DNA of 64,000 nt from Chloroflexota bacterium (lineage in GTDB: Bacteria; Chloroflexota; Anaerolineae; Aggregatilineales; J027). Positions within the stretch are counted from its first letter, which is position 1; each line of letters begins with the position of its first letter. Under the pieces are notes generated by a model, which saw only the letters and a program-made list of their open reading frames with translations, was not told the origin of the DNA and ran no database searches. Below are positions 53,192-61,901 of this stretch, piece by piece. The stretch spans positions 62,001-126,000 of the forward strand of contig QMIT01000015.1 of the NCBI GenBank assembly GCA_024434115.1. Direction: 5' to 3'. The position numbers and the translations under genes are program-made.

Positions 53192-54846
53192 TGGCCCATC
53201 GCCTTATTGCGAATTTGTTTGAGGCGCTTCATCATATGGTTTTGACCCTCCCGCCGACCAAAATAGTCGTAGAGGGTTTTGTATTCGGCATACAGCGCAT
53301 CATAGACGGCTTGGTTTTCTGGAATCGGCATAACCACCTCATCCTTAAGTTTCCCCATATGCTCCGATGCCTCTTGAATATTCGGATACACCCCCGCCGC
53401 GACTGCCGCATAAATGGCCGATCCGAGCGCTGGGGCTTGAGATGAGCCGGATAATTTTAAGGGTCGCCCCGTGACATCAGCATAGATTTGGCGCAAGAGG
53501 GCATTTTTCTCTGGCAGACCACCCGCCGCGACCAATTCACGCACAGGGACACCCCGTTTTTCAAACGACTCAATGATTTCGCGTGTTCCATAGGCAGTGG
53601 ATTCAATCAAGGCACGGTAAATATCCGGCGCACGAGTCGCAAGAGTCGCCCCCAGCAACAGGCCAGACACATTCGCATCTACAAGGGTCGAACGATTGCC
53701 ATTCCACCAATCCAACGCGATGAGGCCATGTTCACCGGGGGCTTGTTGTGCAGCTTCCCGTTCCAAATATTCGTGCAGCGACACCCCGGCTTGCTGCGCG
53801 GCCTCATGATAAACAGGTGGGACGGCATTTTCTACAAACCAATTGAAAATATCACCTACCCCACTCTGGCCTGCTTCATAACCATAAAAACCGGGGATAA
53901 TGCCATCTGGTACAACACCACACATGCCTTCGACCACGTTGATGCGCTCACCCAGCATCACATCACACGTCGAAGTGCCCATAATCATGACCATAATTCC
54001 CGGCTCAACCGCTTTGACGGCGGGCGCGGTGACATGAGCATCCACATTGGCAACCGCAACGGTTGTCCCCGGTGGCAGGCCTGTCCACGCGGCGGCTTGT
54101 GGGGTTAATCCACCCGCTTTGTCGCCGAGTTGGGCAAAGGTGCGGCACATTTTGTCGTCCACCACGTCCGCAAAATCGGGGTCAAGGGCGGCGAAATACT
54201 CACGGGATGGAAACTCACCCCCCTGCACCATCGCCTTATAACCCGCCGTACACATATTGCGAGTTTCAACCCCCGTCAACTGCCAAACGACCCAATCGGC
54301 AGCCTCAATCAAACGATCTGCGGCATGATACACCTCAGGGGCTTCTTGCAAAATTTGCAGTGACTTGCTGAAAAACCATTCTGAAGAAATCTTGCCGCCA
54401 TAATAATCCAACCATGCCTCGCCACGCTGACGGGCCACCGCGTTAATTAAATCCGCTTGGGGCTGGGAAGCGTGATGTTTCCAAAGTTTTATCCACGCAT
54501 GGGGGTTGGCTTTCCATTCATCCAAAACACACAGCGGCGTGCCATCGGCTTTGACAGGCAGCATAGTGCAGGCGGTAAAATCAATGCCGACCCCGACTAC
54601 CTCTTTGGGGTCAACGCCACTCAAACGCAGCACTTCAGGGACGGTGTGTTTAAATACCTCAATATAATCCAACGGATCTTGCAAGGCCCATTCTGGTGGC
54701 AACGGCTCTCGCTTACCGGGCAAAGTCGAATCAATGACCCCATTGGCATATTCATGGATAGCAGTGGCGATTTCCCGGCCATCCCGCACATCCACCAAAA
54801 CCGCCCGCCCCGAAAGCGTTCCAAAATCAATTCCTATGGTATACAT
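53188..54846 (-). CDS. araB: Ribulokinase
   Basis: Phosphorylates L-ribulose to L-ribulose 5-phosphate. The 552-residue FGGY-family kinase starts YTIGIDFGTLSGRAVLVDV, the phosphate-binding loop. GVGIDFTACTMLPV and WVVWQLTGVETRNMCTAGYKA are ribulokinase-type, GLIALDWWNGNRSTLVDANV is diagnostic, and the C-terminal VAAGGLPEKNALLRQIYAD is the adenosine motif. ATG 54846 gives the conserved N-terminus; AAGG is about 13 bases upstream. It lies between the transporter genes and araD. Only 65 bases separate it from the permease gene upstream. Confidence 0.95.
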   Translation of the reverse strand: MYTIGIDFGTLSGRAVLVDVRDGREIATAIHEYANGVIDSTLPGKREPLPPEWALQDPLDYIEVFKHTVPEVLRLSGVDPKEVVGVGIDFTACTMLPVKADGTPLCVLDEWKANPHAWIKLWKHHASQPQADLINAVARQRGEAWLDYYGGKISSEWFFSKSLQILQEAPEVYHAADRLIEAADWVVWQLTGVETRNMCTAGYKAMVQGGEFPSREYFAALDPDFADVVDDKMCRTFAQLGDKAGGLTPQAAAWTGLPPGTTVAVANVDAHVTAPAVKAVEPGIMVMIMGTSTCDVMLGERINVVEGMCGVVPDGIIPGFYGYEAGQSGVGDIFNWFVENAVPPVYHEAAQQAGVSLHEYLEREAAQQAPGEHGLIALDWWNGNRSTLVDANVSGLLLGATLATRAPDIYRALIESTAYGTREIIESFEKRGVPVRELVAAGGLPEKNALLRQIYADVTGRPLKLSGSSQAPALGSAIYAAVAAGVYPNIQEASEHMGKLKDEVVMPIPENQAVYDALYAEYKTLYDYFGRREGQNHMMKRLKQIRNKAMGQ

Positions 54847-54911
54847 GTTTCTATCAGCCTTAAATTGATTAAGAGTTATCACCCCGCACGTTTTTCCAAA
54901 GCGCCACTGTT

Positions 54912-55910
54912 TCATGCCGTTGAGACGGTGGTTGGCCTGACTTGTCGCCTAAACGAGAACAACTTGGGACGGGTGCTCAACAGTTTTTGCATGGCGATAA
55001 ACCCAAACAACAGGCCGCCGACCACGATCTTGATCCACCACGGCGACAGCGAGCCTTCAAGCGTCAGGTAGGTGCGGATGACCCCCGGCAGCAGCACGCC
55101 GATAAACGTGCCAATGACATAACCGACCCCGCCCGTGAGCAGTGTGCCACCAATGACCACCGCCGCGATGATGTCCATTTCCGCCCCAACTGTAATGGTC
55201 GAGTCGCCGGAGCGTTTGGCAAGGGAGAGAACGATGCCCGCAAATGTCGCCAAGAAACTGCTGAGGGTATAGACCATGATGGTCGTGCGCCCCACCGGAA
55301 TGCCCATCATCAAGGCGGCTGTATCATTGCCCCCAATTGCATACACATTCCGTCCAAAGCGAGTGAAGTGCGCCAAATAGATGCCGATGACCAACACCGC
55401 CAGAAATGCCCCCGCCGCAAAGGTGAAACGGCCCTTATCGGGGAAGATGTACACTAATTTAGATACACGGATATACAGGGGATGGGTGATGCGGATGGAT
55501 TCGGTGGTCAGTACATAGGCCATGCCACGCGCCAAGAACATACCGGACAGGGTGACGATAAAGGCCGGAATCTTGAAATAATAGATAAAGACACCCATCA
55601 CCGCGCCAAAAATCGTCCCCATGCCCAACACAATAGCGAAGACCAGATAGGGATCCATGCCTTCCCGTGTAATCATGAGGGCACAAAACACCCCGGTAAA
55701 CGCGATCACTGAGCCAACCGACAGGTCAATCCCGCCGGAGATAATTACAAACGTCATGCCGATGGCGGCAATTCCCAGATGAGCATTGTCGCGCAGCAGG
55801 TTGCAGACCACGCGCATTGAGCCAAAGCTAGAAAAGTGATAGTAGCAATAAACATAGATGGCGCTAAACACCAAGAACGTTACCAATAGAGGAAAAAACC
55901 GCGATTTCAT
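54912..55910 (-). CDS. yjfF: Sugar ABC transporter permease, YjfF type
   Basis: A 332-residue membrane subunit of the RbsC-like family with eight to nine helices. GMTFVIISGGIDLSVGSVIAF is the family signature, FGRNVYAIGGNDTAALMMGI is the cytoplasmic coupling loop, and VVIGGTLLTGGVGYVIGT is a conserved late segment. Its closest match by eye is YjfF, the partner of YtfT in the E. coli galactofuranose transporter. AGGAGAGCGCT precedes the ATG. It forms the channel with the product of the gene upstream. Here arabinose or arabinofuranose is the likely cargo. Confidence 0.88.
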   Translation of the reverse strand: MKSRFFPLLVTFLVFSAIYVYCYYHFSSFGSMRVVCNLLRDNAHLGIAAIGMTFVIISGGIDLSVGSVIAFTGVFCALMITREGMDPYLVFAIVLGMGTIFGAVMGVFIYYFKIPAFIVTLSGMFLARGMAYVLTTESIRITHPLYIRVSKLVYIFPDKGRFTFAAGAFLAVLVIGIYLAHFTRFGRNVYAIGGNDTAALMMGIPVGRTTIMVYTLSSFLATFAGIVLSLAKRSGDSTITVGAEMDIIAAVVIGGTLLTGGVGYVIGTFIGVLLPGVIRTYLTLEGSLSPWWIKIVVGGLLFGFIAMQKLLSTRPKLFSFRRQVRPTTVSTA

Positions 55911-55927
55911 AGCGCTCTCCTAAACGT

Positions 55928-57037
55928 CTATTTGAAAACTGCTCGAAGTTTGAGCACGGGTTTGAACAAACGGCCCACCGCTTGTTTAAATTCTTTGGAT
56001 TGAAGCAACAGTACCAACAAAATGACGATAGCCTTGACGACCAAGTTGGCGTTGGGGTGCAGGTCGCTGATGTACAGGCCGATACGCAAACTTTGGATAA
56101 TCAGCGCACCCATCGCACTCAGCACTAGACTGAAGCGTCCGCCGCTGAGGAGCGTCCCGCCAATCACCACTGCCACAATCGCGTCGAGTTCCGACCACAA
56201 ACCAGCGGTATGCGGGTCGGCATAGGTGTTTTCACCCGCGACAATCAACCCGGCGATGGCGGCGCAGATGCCAGAGATAATATAGACAAACAGTTTGATG
56301 ACGGTGGCATTCACGCCCGTATAATGACTGGCCTTCGCGTTAATCCCTACCGATTCAATCAACAGACCGAGAGCCGTGCGTCGCACCAGCAAATAGACCA
56401 CTACCAGCGCAATGGCAGCGACATACACAGGGAAGGGCATTCCAAAGATCGTCCCTTGACCCATATAGGCGAGGGTCTCATCGGTGTACGTTGGCGATTG
56501 ACCATCGGTAATCATTTGGGCAATCCCACGACCCGCCACCATCAAAATCAACGTGGCGATGATGGGCTGGATGTCAAACAGCGCCACCAAGATGCCGTTC
56601 CACAATCCACACAACGCCCCCACCAAAATCGCAATGGCAATCACGAATCCCGGATAGTACAAAATGTTGTCCGACCCAGCCTCATGGCGGTTAATCAGCA
56701 CGGCAGATACGGCGGCACAAATCGCCATCACTGCACCCACCGAAAGATCAACCCCTTTGGTAGCAATGACCAGTGTCATGCCGATTGAAAGCAGCATAAT
56801 CGGCGCGGCCCCATCCAGCGTATTGATGAGGCTACCCGTTAAGCGTCCATTGACCATACGGACGGTGAAAAAGGTCGGTGAGACCATGCGATCTACGAAT
56901 AAAATAATGATGAGCGCCAAGATCGTCCAAAGGGCGCGGTTGTCGCCCCTAAAGATATTGCGCCACTTAAAATTGGTCGCCTTTTGTGGTTTATTCTCGT
57001 TGACAGGTGTCAATACCTGTTTTTCCATCTCTACCAT
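55928..57037 (-). CDS. ytfT: Sugar ABC transporter permease, YtfT type
   Basis: A 369-residue membrane subunit of the RbsC-like family with a 30-residue cytoplasmic N-terminus (QKATNFKWRNIF) before the first helix. GMTLVIATKGVDLSVGAVMAI, the coupling loop ESVGINAKASHYTGVNATVI and VVIGGTLLSGGRFSLVLSA are family hallmarks. It starts two bases after the ATPase stop; ATG 57028 is an alternative. Adjacent to the YjfF-type gene, as in the E. coli ytfQRT-yjfF order. Confidence 0.88.
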   Translation of the reverse strand: MVEMEKQVLTPVNENKPQKATNFKWRNIFRGDNRALWTILALIIILFVDRMVSPTFFTVRMVNGRLTGSLINTLDGAAPIMLLSIGMTLVIATKGVDLSVGAVMAICAAVSAVLINRHEAGSDNILYYPGFVIAIAILVGALCGLWNGILVALFDIQPIIATLILMVAGRGIAQMITDGQSPTYTDETLAYMGQGTIFGMPFPVYVAAIALVVVYLLVRRTALGLLIESVGINAKASHYTGVNATVIKLFVYIISGICAAIAGLIVAGENTYADPHTAGLWSELDAIVAVVIGGTLLSGGRFSLVLSAMGALIIQSLRIGLYISDLHPNANLVVKAIVILLVLLLQSKEFKQAVGRLFKPVLKLRAVFK

Positions 57038-57039
57038 CT

Positions 57040-58554
57040 CTACTTCTCCGCAATCGCATGCATGATAGCGTCTTCGCTGATTTCATCGCCTGTCAGTTCC
57101 GTGAGCTTTTTGCGGTCACGTAGCACGACCACCCGGTCGCTATAATCCACGACTTCCGCCAATTCCGAAGAGATAACCATCATGGCCTTTCCTTCTTTAG
57201 CAAGACGTTTGATGATGTTGATGATTTCGGCGTGTGCCCCAATATCAATCCCACGTGTCGGCTCATCCAAAATCAGCAGTTCGGGATTAGAGACCAGCCA
57301 GCGGGCCAGAATGACCTTCTGTTGATTGCCACCAGAAAGTTCGCGCACAGGTTTTTCAGCGTCAGTAGTGACGATGTGCAGGGCTTCAATCATTTCATCA
57401 GCATACTGCTCTTGCCGCTTATAGGGAATGTGCCGATACCAACCCAGTTTGGCTTGGAGCGCGAGGATAATATTTTCACGGATGGTCAGGTCAGCGATGA
57501 GGCCTTCCACTTTGCGGTCTTCGGGGCAGAGGCCAAATCCATAGCGGATGGCTTTGTGTGGGGAACTGATTTTTACCTTCTTCCCCTCGACAAAGGCTTC
57601 ACCCTTTTCGCTCCGATTGATGCCAAACACCAGATGGCCCATTTCAGTCCGTCCAGACCCCAACAAGCCTGCCAGTCCGACGATCTCGCCTTTTTTGATT
57701 TCTAGGTCAAAGGGTTCAATCATGCCACGCTTGGCAAAGCCTTTGATATCAAGGAATGTGTCCTGTTTACTGTCACCGTTGGTGATTTGGTTGCTGCGTT
57801 TACCCAATGTCTCGGTAAACTCCCGGCCCAACATCTCGGAGATAAGTTTCGCTCTTGGTAGTTCTTTGGTCAGGTGCTCGCCAACTTTACGACCATTCCG
57901 CAGCACCGTGATACGATCCGAAATTTCATATACTTGATCTAGAAAGTGGGTAATTAACAAAATTCCGATGCCGTGTTCCTTGAGTGAACGGATCACCGAA
58001 AATAGCGTTTCAACTTCATGCCGATCCAAGCTGGAAGTCGGCTCATCCAGAATGAGAATTTTGGCGGAAAGATCAACCCCCCGCACAATCGCCACGATTT
58101 GCTGGATGGCGATGGAATAGGATGAAAGATCTCGTGTGACATCAATGTCAATATTGAATGTCTTGAGCAACTTGCGGGCCTTTTTATTCATCAACTGCAT
58201 ACTGACCATGCCGAGGAAACGCGGCTGGCGGCCCACATATAAATTCTCAGCAACCGAAAGGGTAGGGATAAGATTAATTTCCTGATACACGGCGCTAATG
58301 CCCAATTCTTGAGCATGGCCGGGGCTACGCGGTTCGATGAGTTTGCCATTCAGGCGAATGGTTCCGGCATCGCGTTTGTAAACTCCGGTGATGACTTTAA
58401 TCAGGGTTGATTTGCCAGCGCCGTTTTCGCCCAACACTGCATGAACCTCACCCGGATATAATGTAAAATCAACTTCGGATAATGCGGGTGTCGCGGTGAA
58501 CGTTTTGGTGAGACCCCGCACCTCTAGCAAGGCAGGCTGCTCGTTGGTACTCAT
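57040..58554 (-). CDS. ytfR: Sugar ABC transporter ATP-binding protein, YtfR/RbsA type
   Basis: A 504-residue protein with two tandem ABC domains. The first has intact Walker A GENGAGKST and Walker B LILDEPTSSLD; its signature region is degenerate. The second has a degenerate Walker A (GLLGSGRTEMG) but intact signature LSGGNQQKV and Walker B LLILDEPTRGIDIG. This split pattern is normal for the sugar importer ATPases. It lies downstream of the binding-protein gene across a 149-base interval with two hairpins, and is coupled to the YtfT-type gene. Confidence 0.93.
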   Translation of the reverse strand: MSTNEQPALLEVRGLTKTFTATPALSEVDFTLYPGEVHAVLGENGAGKSTLIKVITGVYKRDAGTIRLNGKLIEPRSPGHAQELGISAVYQEINLIPTLSVAENLYVGRQPRFLGMVSMQLMNKKARKLLKTFNIDIDVTRDLSSYSIAIQQIVAIVRGVDLSAKILILDEPTSSLDRHEVETLFSVIRSLKEHGIGILLITHFLDQVYEISDRITVLRNGRKVGEHLTKELPRAKLISEMLGREFTETLGKRSNQITNGDSKQDTFLDIKGFAKRGMIEPFDLEIKKGEIVGLAGLLGSGRTEMGHLVFGINRSEKGEAFVEGKKVKISSPHKAIRYGFGLCPEDRKVEGLIADLTIRENIILALQAKLGWYRHIPYKRQEQYADEMIEALHIVTTDAEKPVRELSGGNQQKVILARWLVSNPELLILDEPTRGIDIGAHAEIINIIKRLAKEGKAMMVISSELAEVVDYSDRVVVLRDRKKLTELTGDEISEDAIMHAIAEK

Positions 58555-58607
58555 AATTCAAAACCCTATAAATTTGGTAAGATATACACCCTTAAGTGAT
58601 GTCGGAG

Positions 58608-58689
58608 GGAAATCAACCTGCAACCTCTCCGCTGCTTTGTTGATTTCCGCTCCGCAATGGTCGGAGGGGATTGGGTTTATGCCCCTCCG
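58608..58689 (-). promoter_or_regulatory. Double hairpin between binding-protein and ATPase genes
   Basis: On the minus strand a first hairpin pairs 58682-58689 with 58662-58669 (8 bp, GC-rich, CGGAGGGG arm). A second pairs 58639-58648 with 58608-58617 (10 bp perfect, GGAAATCAAC arm). Both lie between the binding-protein stop and the ATPase start, where such structures often protect the receptor message or reduce readthrough. Confidence 0.65.
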
Positions 58690-58703
58690 TCCTCACATAC
58701 TAG

Positions 58704-59654
58704 TTATTGATGATCGGCGTCATAAGCGGCGCGACTTGTATACAGCTTGCCCGCTACCGGAATCCACTTGGGCAGTTCTTCGCCATTGAGGGTCGCAACA
58801 ACGGCGTCAAACGCGGGGCCGCCCATGAAGGGGCTGAGTTCGACGGTGGCATTAGCTTCACCAGCGTCCAGTGAATCGAAGATGTCTGGAATCGCGTCAA
58901 CGGAGACAACCAGAATATCCTGACCGGGGACGAGGCCAGCTTCTTTGATGGCTTCGATAGCACCAATCGCCATGTCGTCATTGTGCGCCCACACGGCACA
59001 AATTTCGGATGGGTCCATGCTGCTGAGGAAACTTTCCATAACCTGCTTGCCCTGAGCGCGTACAAAGTCACCCGTTTCGGAAGCAACGATTTGCATACCG
59101 GGGAAGAGCGCGATCACTTCCTTGAAGCCCGTCATGCGGTCATTGGCCGCAGCGGAACCGACTGTACCTTGCAGTTCAACGATATTGCACTGTCCAGAAG
59201 TAGCCTGCACCAACCATGCTGCTGCCAAACGGCCTTCATGCACGAAGTCGGAGGAAACGCGGGTTACATACAGTGAGGGGTCAGAGTCTACGTTACGGTC
59301 AACAATCACGACAGGGATACCAGCGTCCTGCGCTTCTTGCAGAACATCATCCCAACCGCTCTCAACCACGGGGGCGAGAATAATGGCGTCTACGTCACCC
59401 TGAGCAATCCACGCACGCATGGCTGCAATCTGGTTTTCTTGTTGCTGTTGGGCATCGGAGAACAACAGATTGATGCCACGAGCTTCAGCTTCAGCTTTCA
59501 CTGCATCGGTAAAGGATGTGCGCCAAGCGCTTTCAGAACCGATTTGCGAGAACCCAATGGTCAGGCCTTCGCCGCCATCTTGGGCTTTCACATTGACTGC
59601 GCCCACGAATGTGACCATCAAAGCGAGCAGTAGGCAGAACTTCACCAATTTCAT
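58704..59654 (-). CDS. ytfQ: Sugar ABC transporter substrate-binding protein, YtfQ type
   Basis: A 316-residue receptor of the ribose/galactofuranose-binding class. The signal peptide (KFCLLLALMVTFVGAVNVKA) is followed by LTIGFSQIGSESAWRTSFTD, which is a diagnostic YtfQ start. FSDAQQQQENQIAAMRAWIA, APVVESGWDDVL and AVWAHNDDMAIGAIEAIKEA continue the match. E. coli YtfQ binds galactofuranose and can accept arabinose; the araBAD context here points to arabinose. AGGAGG is ideally placed before ATG 59654. It is the first gene of the minus-strand operon. Confidence 0.92.
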   Translation of the reverse strand: MKLVKFCLLLALMVTFVGAVNVKAQDGGEGLTIGFSQIGSESAWRTSFTDAVKAEAEARGINLLFSDAQQQQENQIAAMRAWIAQGDVDAIILAPVVESGWDDVLQEAQDAGIPVVIVDRNVDSDPSLYVTRVSSDFVHEGRLAAAWLVQATSGQCNIVELQGTVGSAAANDRMTGFKEVIALFPGMQIVASETGDFVRAQGKQVMESFLSSMDPSEICAVWAHNDDMAIGAIEAIKEAGLVPGQDILVVSVDAIPDIFDSLDAGEANATVELSPFMGGPAFDAVVATLNGEELPKWIPVAGKLYTSRAAYDADHQ

Positions 59655-59775
59655 TTCAAAAATCCTCCTAAGATGAATCAATCAAACAGATCGAATTGCG
59701 TGTTTAGAAATCGTGTACCAAAAATCAACTGCGATAGACGCCTCCTTTACCAACTATTTGCCGAGTGGAACTATC

Positions 59776-59840
59776 TGTGCTGTGATTGCCATCCCGTCGA
59801 GGGCACACAGCACATGCGGATTGATCTGAGGTTCAGTCAA
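59776..59840 (-). promoter_or_regulatory. Structured 5' leader of the ara operon
   Basis: In the minus-strand leader a 9-bp perfect stem (TGTGCTGTG at 59776-59784 with CACAGCACA at 59806-59814) has an inner TGCC/GGCA extension. A second hairpin at 59821-59840 has TTGA/TCAA and CTGA/TCAG pairs around loop GGT. Their closeness suggests an RNA element between the promoter and the binding-protein gene. Not matched to a known riboswitch. Confidence 0.55.
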
Positions 59841-59922
59841 GGGTAGGGGAATTGATAACCCGAAGGAATTCATTGTTTTCCACCCCAACTCTAGTAAAAA
59901 AGAAATTACTTATGTTTAAAAC

Positions 59923-59951
59923 TTGTGATTGTTCACGAAATTGAATAAAAT
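59923..59951 (+). promoter_or_regulatory. Promoter of the LacI-family gene
   Basis: TTGTGA at 59923-59928 and TAAAAT at 59946-59951 are separated by exactly 17 bases. An operator overlaps the -35 box and another begins five bases after the -10 box, which is the arrangement expected for autorepression. Confidence 0.6.
59924..59937. promoter_or_regulatory. Secondary operator of the ara region
   Basis: TGTGATTGTTCACG matches the TGTGAACGTTCACA core at 11 of 14 positions. Its centre is 33 bases from the perfect operator, about three helical turns, so the two could be bound on the same face of DNA. Confidence 0.5.
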
Positions 59952-59955
59952 AATC

Positions 59956-59971
59956 ATGTGAACGTTCACAT
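59956..59971. promoter_or_regulatory. Main LacI-type operator of the ara region
   Basis: ATGTGAACGTTCACAT is a perfect 16-base palindrome with the central CG step and half-site typical of LacI-family operators. It lies between the divergent ara operon and the regulator gene. Confidence 0.85.
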
Positions 59972-60052
59972 ATAAGTTTTCACATTTTTCTAAAAATGTC
60001 AAGAGATTGGAAAAATTTCGTAGTGTCTCCATTTTTAAGAAGGTAAAACTAG

Positions 60053-61060
60053 ATGAAGCCTAAAATTACCCATGCCACTCTCCATGATGTTGCGGAACTT
60101 GCGGGTGTCTCCCATCAGACCGTTTCACGTGTAATTAATGACAGTCCGCGTGTTTCCGAAAATACACGGCAGCGAGTATTGGAGGCGATTCAGCAGCTAA
60201 ACTATCAACCCAATCACACTGCCCGTGCGTTGGCAACGCGGCGATCATTGACCCTCGAAATTGTTACTTTTGGTGTGGGTTATTATGGCCCTGCCCAGAT
60301 GATGGGAGGCGTAGAACGCGCGGCTAAAGCTAGAGGCTATCGTCTATTCTTTTCCAATCTAGATCGCCTTACCTATGCCGACATGCGAGAGACGGTTGAG
60401 GATTTGAAACGGCAGCAGGTAGAGGGTGTTGTCTTGATTGCTCCCGTGCGGAGCGTGCTATACGAAGAGTTGATGAAAGAACGAAACAATATTCCTGTGG
60501 TTCAGTTAGCAACCCAGAAAGATGTCACCTTCCCCTCCATTATCATTGACCAGCAGCTTGGCTCTCGTCTGGCAACCCAGCACCTGATTGATACAGGCCA
60601 TTCCAGCATTGCGGCAATCAGCGGCCCCTTGCACTGGAATGACGCCGCCGCCCGTCACGAAGGTTGGCTTGATACTCTCCAAGACAATCATCTGAACCCG
60701 GTTAATTGGACAGAAGGCGAGTGGTCAGCGGCGAGTGGCTATCGTGCCGCACATGAACTATTAGATCATGGCGCGAAATTTACGGCATTAGTGATTGCCA
60801 ACGACCAGATGGCGCTGGGTGCCATATTGGCGCTACGCGAGCGTGGCTTACGCATTCCAGAGGATGTGTCTATTGTTGGCTTTGATGATATTCCAGAGGC
60901 CTCCTTCTTCGATCCCCCCCTAACCACCATCCGGCAGGATTTCAGCACTCTCGGAGAACAAAGCGTCGAATATCTGGTGGAGATTATCGCCGATCCACAG
61001 GCAGCCGCAGGGCAGCGTATCCAGACGCCTAGATTGATCCTCCGAAAGAGCCATCGTTAG
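60053..61060 (+). CDS. LacI-family transcriptional regulator of arabinose use
   Basis: A 335-residue repressor. The helix-turn-helix and hinge are at residues 7-62 (LHDVAELAGVSHQTVSRVIN, then SENTRQRVLEAIQQLNYQPN). The rest is the periplasmic-binding-protein-like sensor domain, with FSNLDRLTYADMRETVEDL, VVLIAPV and FTALVIANDQMALGAILAL. It stands divergent to the ara operon and shares palindromic operators with it. A third near-identical operator lies 79 bases after its stop. It probably responds to arabinose. AAGAAGG precedes the ATG. Confidence 0.9.
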   Translation: MKPKITHATLHDVAELAGVSHQTVSRVINDSPRVSENTRQRVLEAIQQLNYQPNHTARALATRRSLTLEIVTFGVGYYGPAQMMGGVERAAKARGYRLFFSNLDRLTYADMRETVEDLKRQQVEGVVLIAPVRSVLYEELMKERNNIPVVQLATQKDVTFPSIIIDQQLGSRLATQHLIDTGHSSIAAISGPLHWNDAAARHEGWLDTLQDNHLNPVNWTEGEWSAASGYRAAHELLDHGAKFTALVIANDQMALGAILALRERGLRIPEDVSIVGFDDIPEASFFDPPLTTIRQDFSTLGEQSVEYLVEIIADPQAAAGQRIQTPRLILRKSHR

Positions 61061-61430
61061 ACCAATCAAGCTGCATGGGAACGACATGCCGAATAAATGC
61101 GGGAATGGTGAGATTTAACGTGGTGTGTATCGAGATTGTGTTAACGTTCACAAATCAACTTTCGACATGTATTAGATCAACCCCGTCACTCGATCAAAAA
61201 TCCACTTCAGGTTGGTAAGAACATCGCACCCTACGAGCAACAGTGCCGGCAGGCCATCTTGTGAAAAGAATGGATTTGAAGTTCGATTTGAGGTCTATAG
61301 GAAAATTGAAAGCGATTGCAAACTGCGAAGAACAGAGTTGGCAACAATAATCGAAGACACCGGAAATCTCAATTACGCTGATCGAGTCTTTGACCGATAG
61401 GCCAGTGGTTTTTTGACATTTGGCGAATAT
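61061..61430. other. Intergenic region behind the LacI gene
   Basis: A 370-base interval between the regulator and the receiver-protein array, both of which end here. It contains the operator-like palindrome at 61139-61152. A 62-codon open frame on the plus strand has no family features and no start signal. No RNA gene or repeat was recognised. Confidence 0.5.
61139..61152. promoter_or_regulatory. Auxiliary operator behind the LacI gene
   Basis: TGTTAACGTTCACA differs at one position from the half-site symmetric core TGTGAACGTTCACA found in the divergent ara promoter. Its centre lies 1182 bases from the main operator, so it could support looping. Confidence 0.6.
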
Positions 61431-61841
61431 CTATCCCGAATACCATACCTCTTCCCCAGCGATTAGGGCAGCTATTTGCTGAGGAAACAAGATAAAATCA
61501 ATTGGCTTGCTAATAAACCCTGCAAAACCCTGCTCCTGCGTCTTGGGCAAGGCGATTGATGCGTCCATAGCCGAAACAGCCACAATCGGCACTTTTTCGA
61601 GAGTCGGACTTGACCGAATTTCATCAAAGACCTCAAAACCTGTACGGCCAAGCGGCAGCATCAGATCCAAAATAATCAGATCAATTGGCATGGCACTCTC
61701 AAGTTTATGCGGTTCGCCTTTTGCCCACCAGTCAATCTCAACATGAGCGCCATGTTTACGCAGGAGGGACATAATGACATAGATATTGTCTTCCTTGTCT
61801 TCGATGACAAATATCCGTTTACCTTTTAGTTCACTTAGCAT
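61431..61841 (-). CDS. Stand-alone response regulator receiver protein 3
   Basis: A 136-residue single receiver domain with no output domain. The acidic pair is in VIEDKEDN, the phospho-acceptor Asp is in LIILDLMLPLGR, the Thr/Ser is in VAVSAMDAS, and the Lys is in GFISKPID. Receiver proteins without an output domain often act as phosphate carriers or allosteric regulators. It is the last of three behind a GAF histidine kinase. Partner unknown. Confidence 0.88.
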   Translation of the reverse strand: MLSELKGKRIFVIEDKEDNIYVIMSLLRKHGAHVEIDWWAKGEPHKLESAMPIDLIILDLMLPLGRTGFEVFDEIRSSPTLEKVPIVAVSAMDASIALPKTQEQGFAGFISKPIDFILFPQQIAALIAGEEVWYSG

Positions 61842-61901
61842 CTTTTTCTTTCCTACTTCGTTGCGCGAATGCGACTCGATACTGCTTATATTAGGCCAAA
61901 A

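Larger units (their letters stand above)
59655..60052. other. Divergent ara promoter/leader region
   Basis: This 398-base region separates the divergent ara operon and the LacI-type regulator. It holds two hairpins in the minus-strand leader (59776-59840), a near-consensus operator at 59924-59937, a perfect operator at 59956-59971 and a promoter for the regulator. I did not find a convincing promoter for the ara operon itself. Confidence 0.6.

Noticed and set aside
61212..61400. 62-codon open frame behind the LacI gene
   Set aside because: No ribosome binding site, no recognisable composition, and it lies between two transcription ends.
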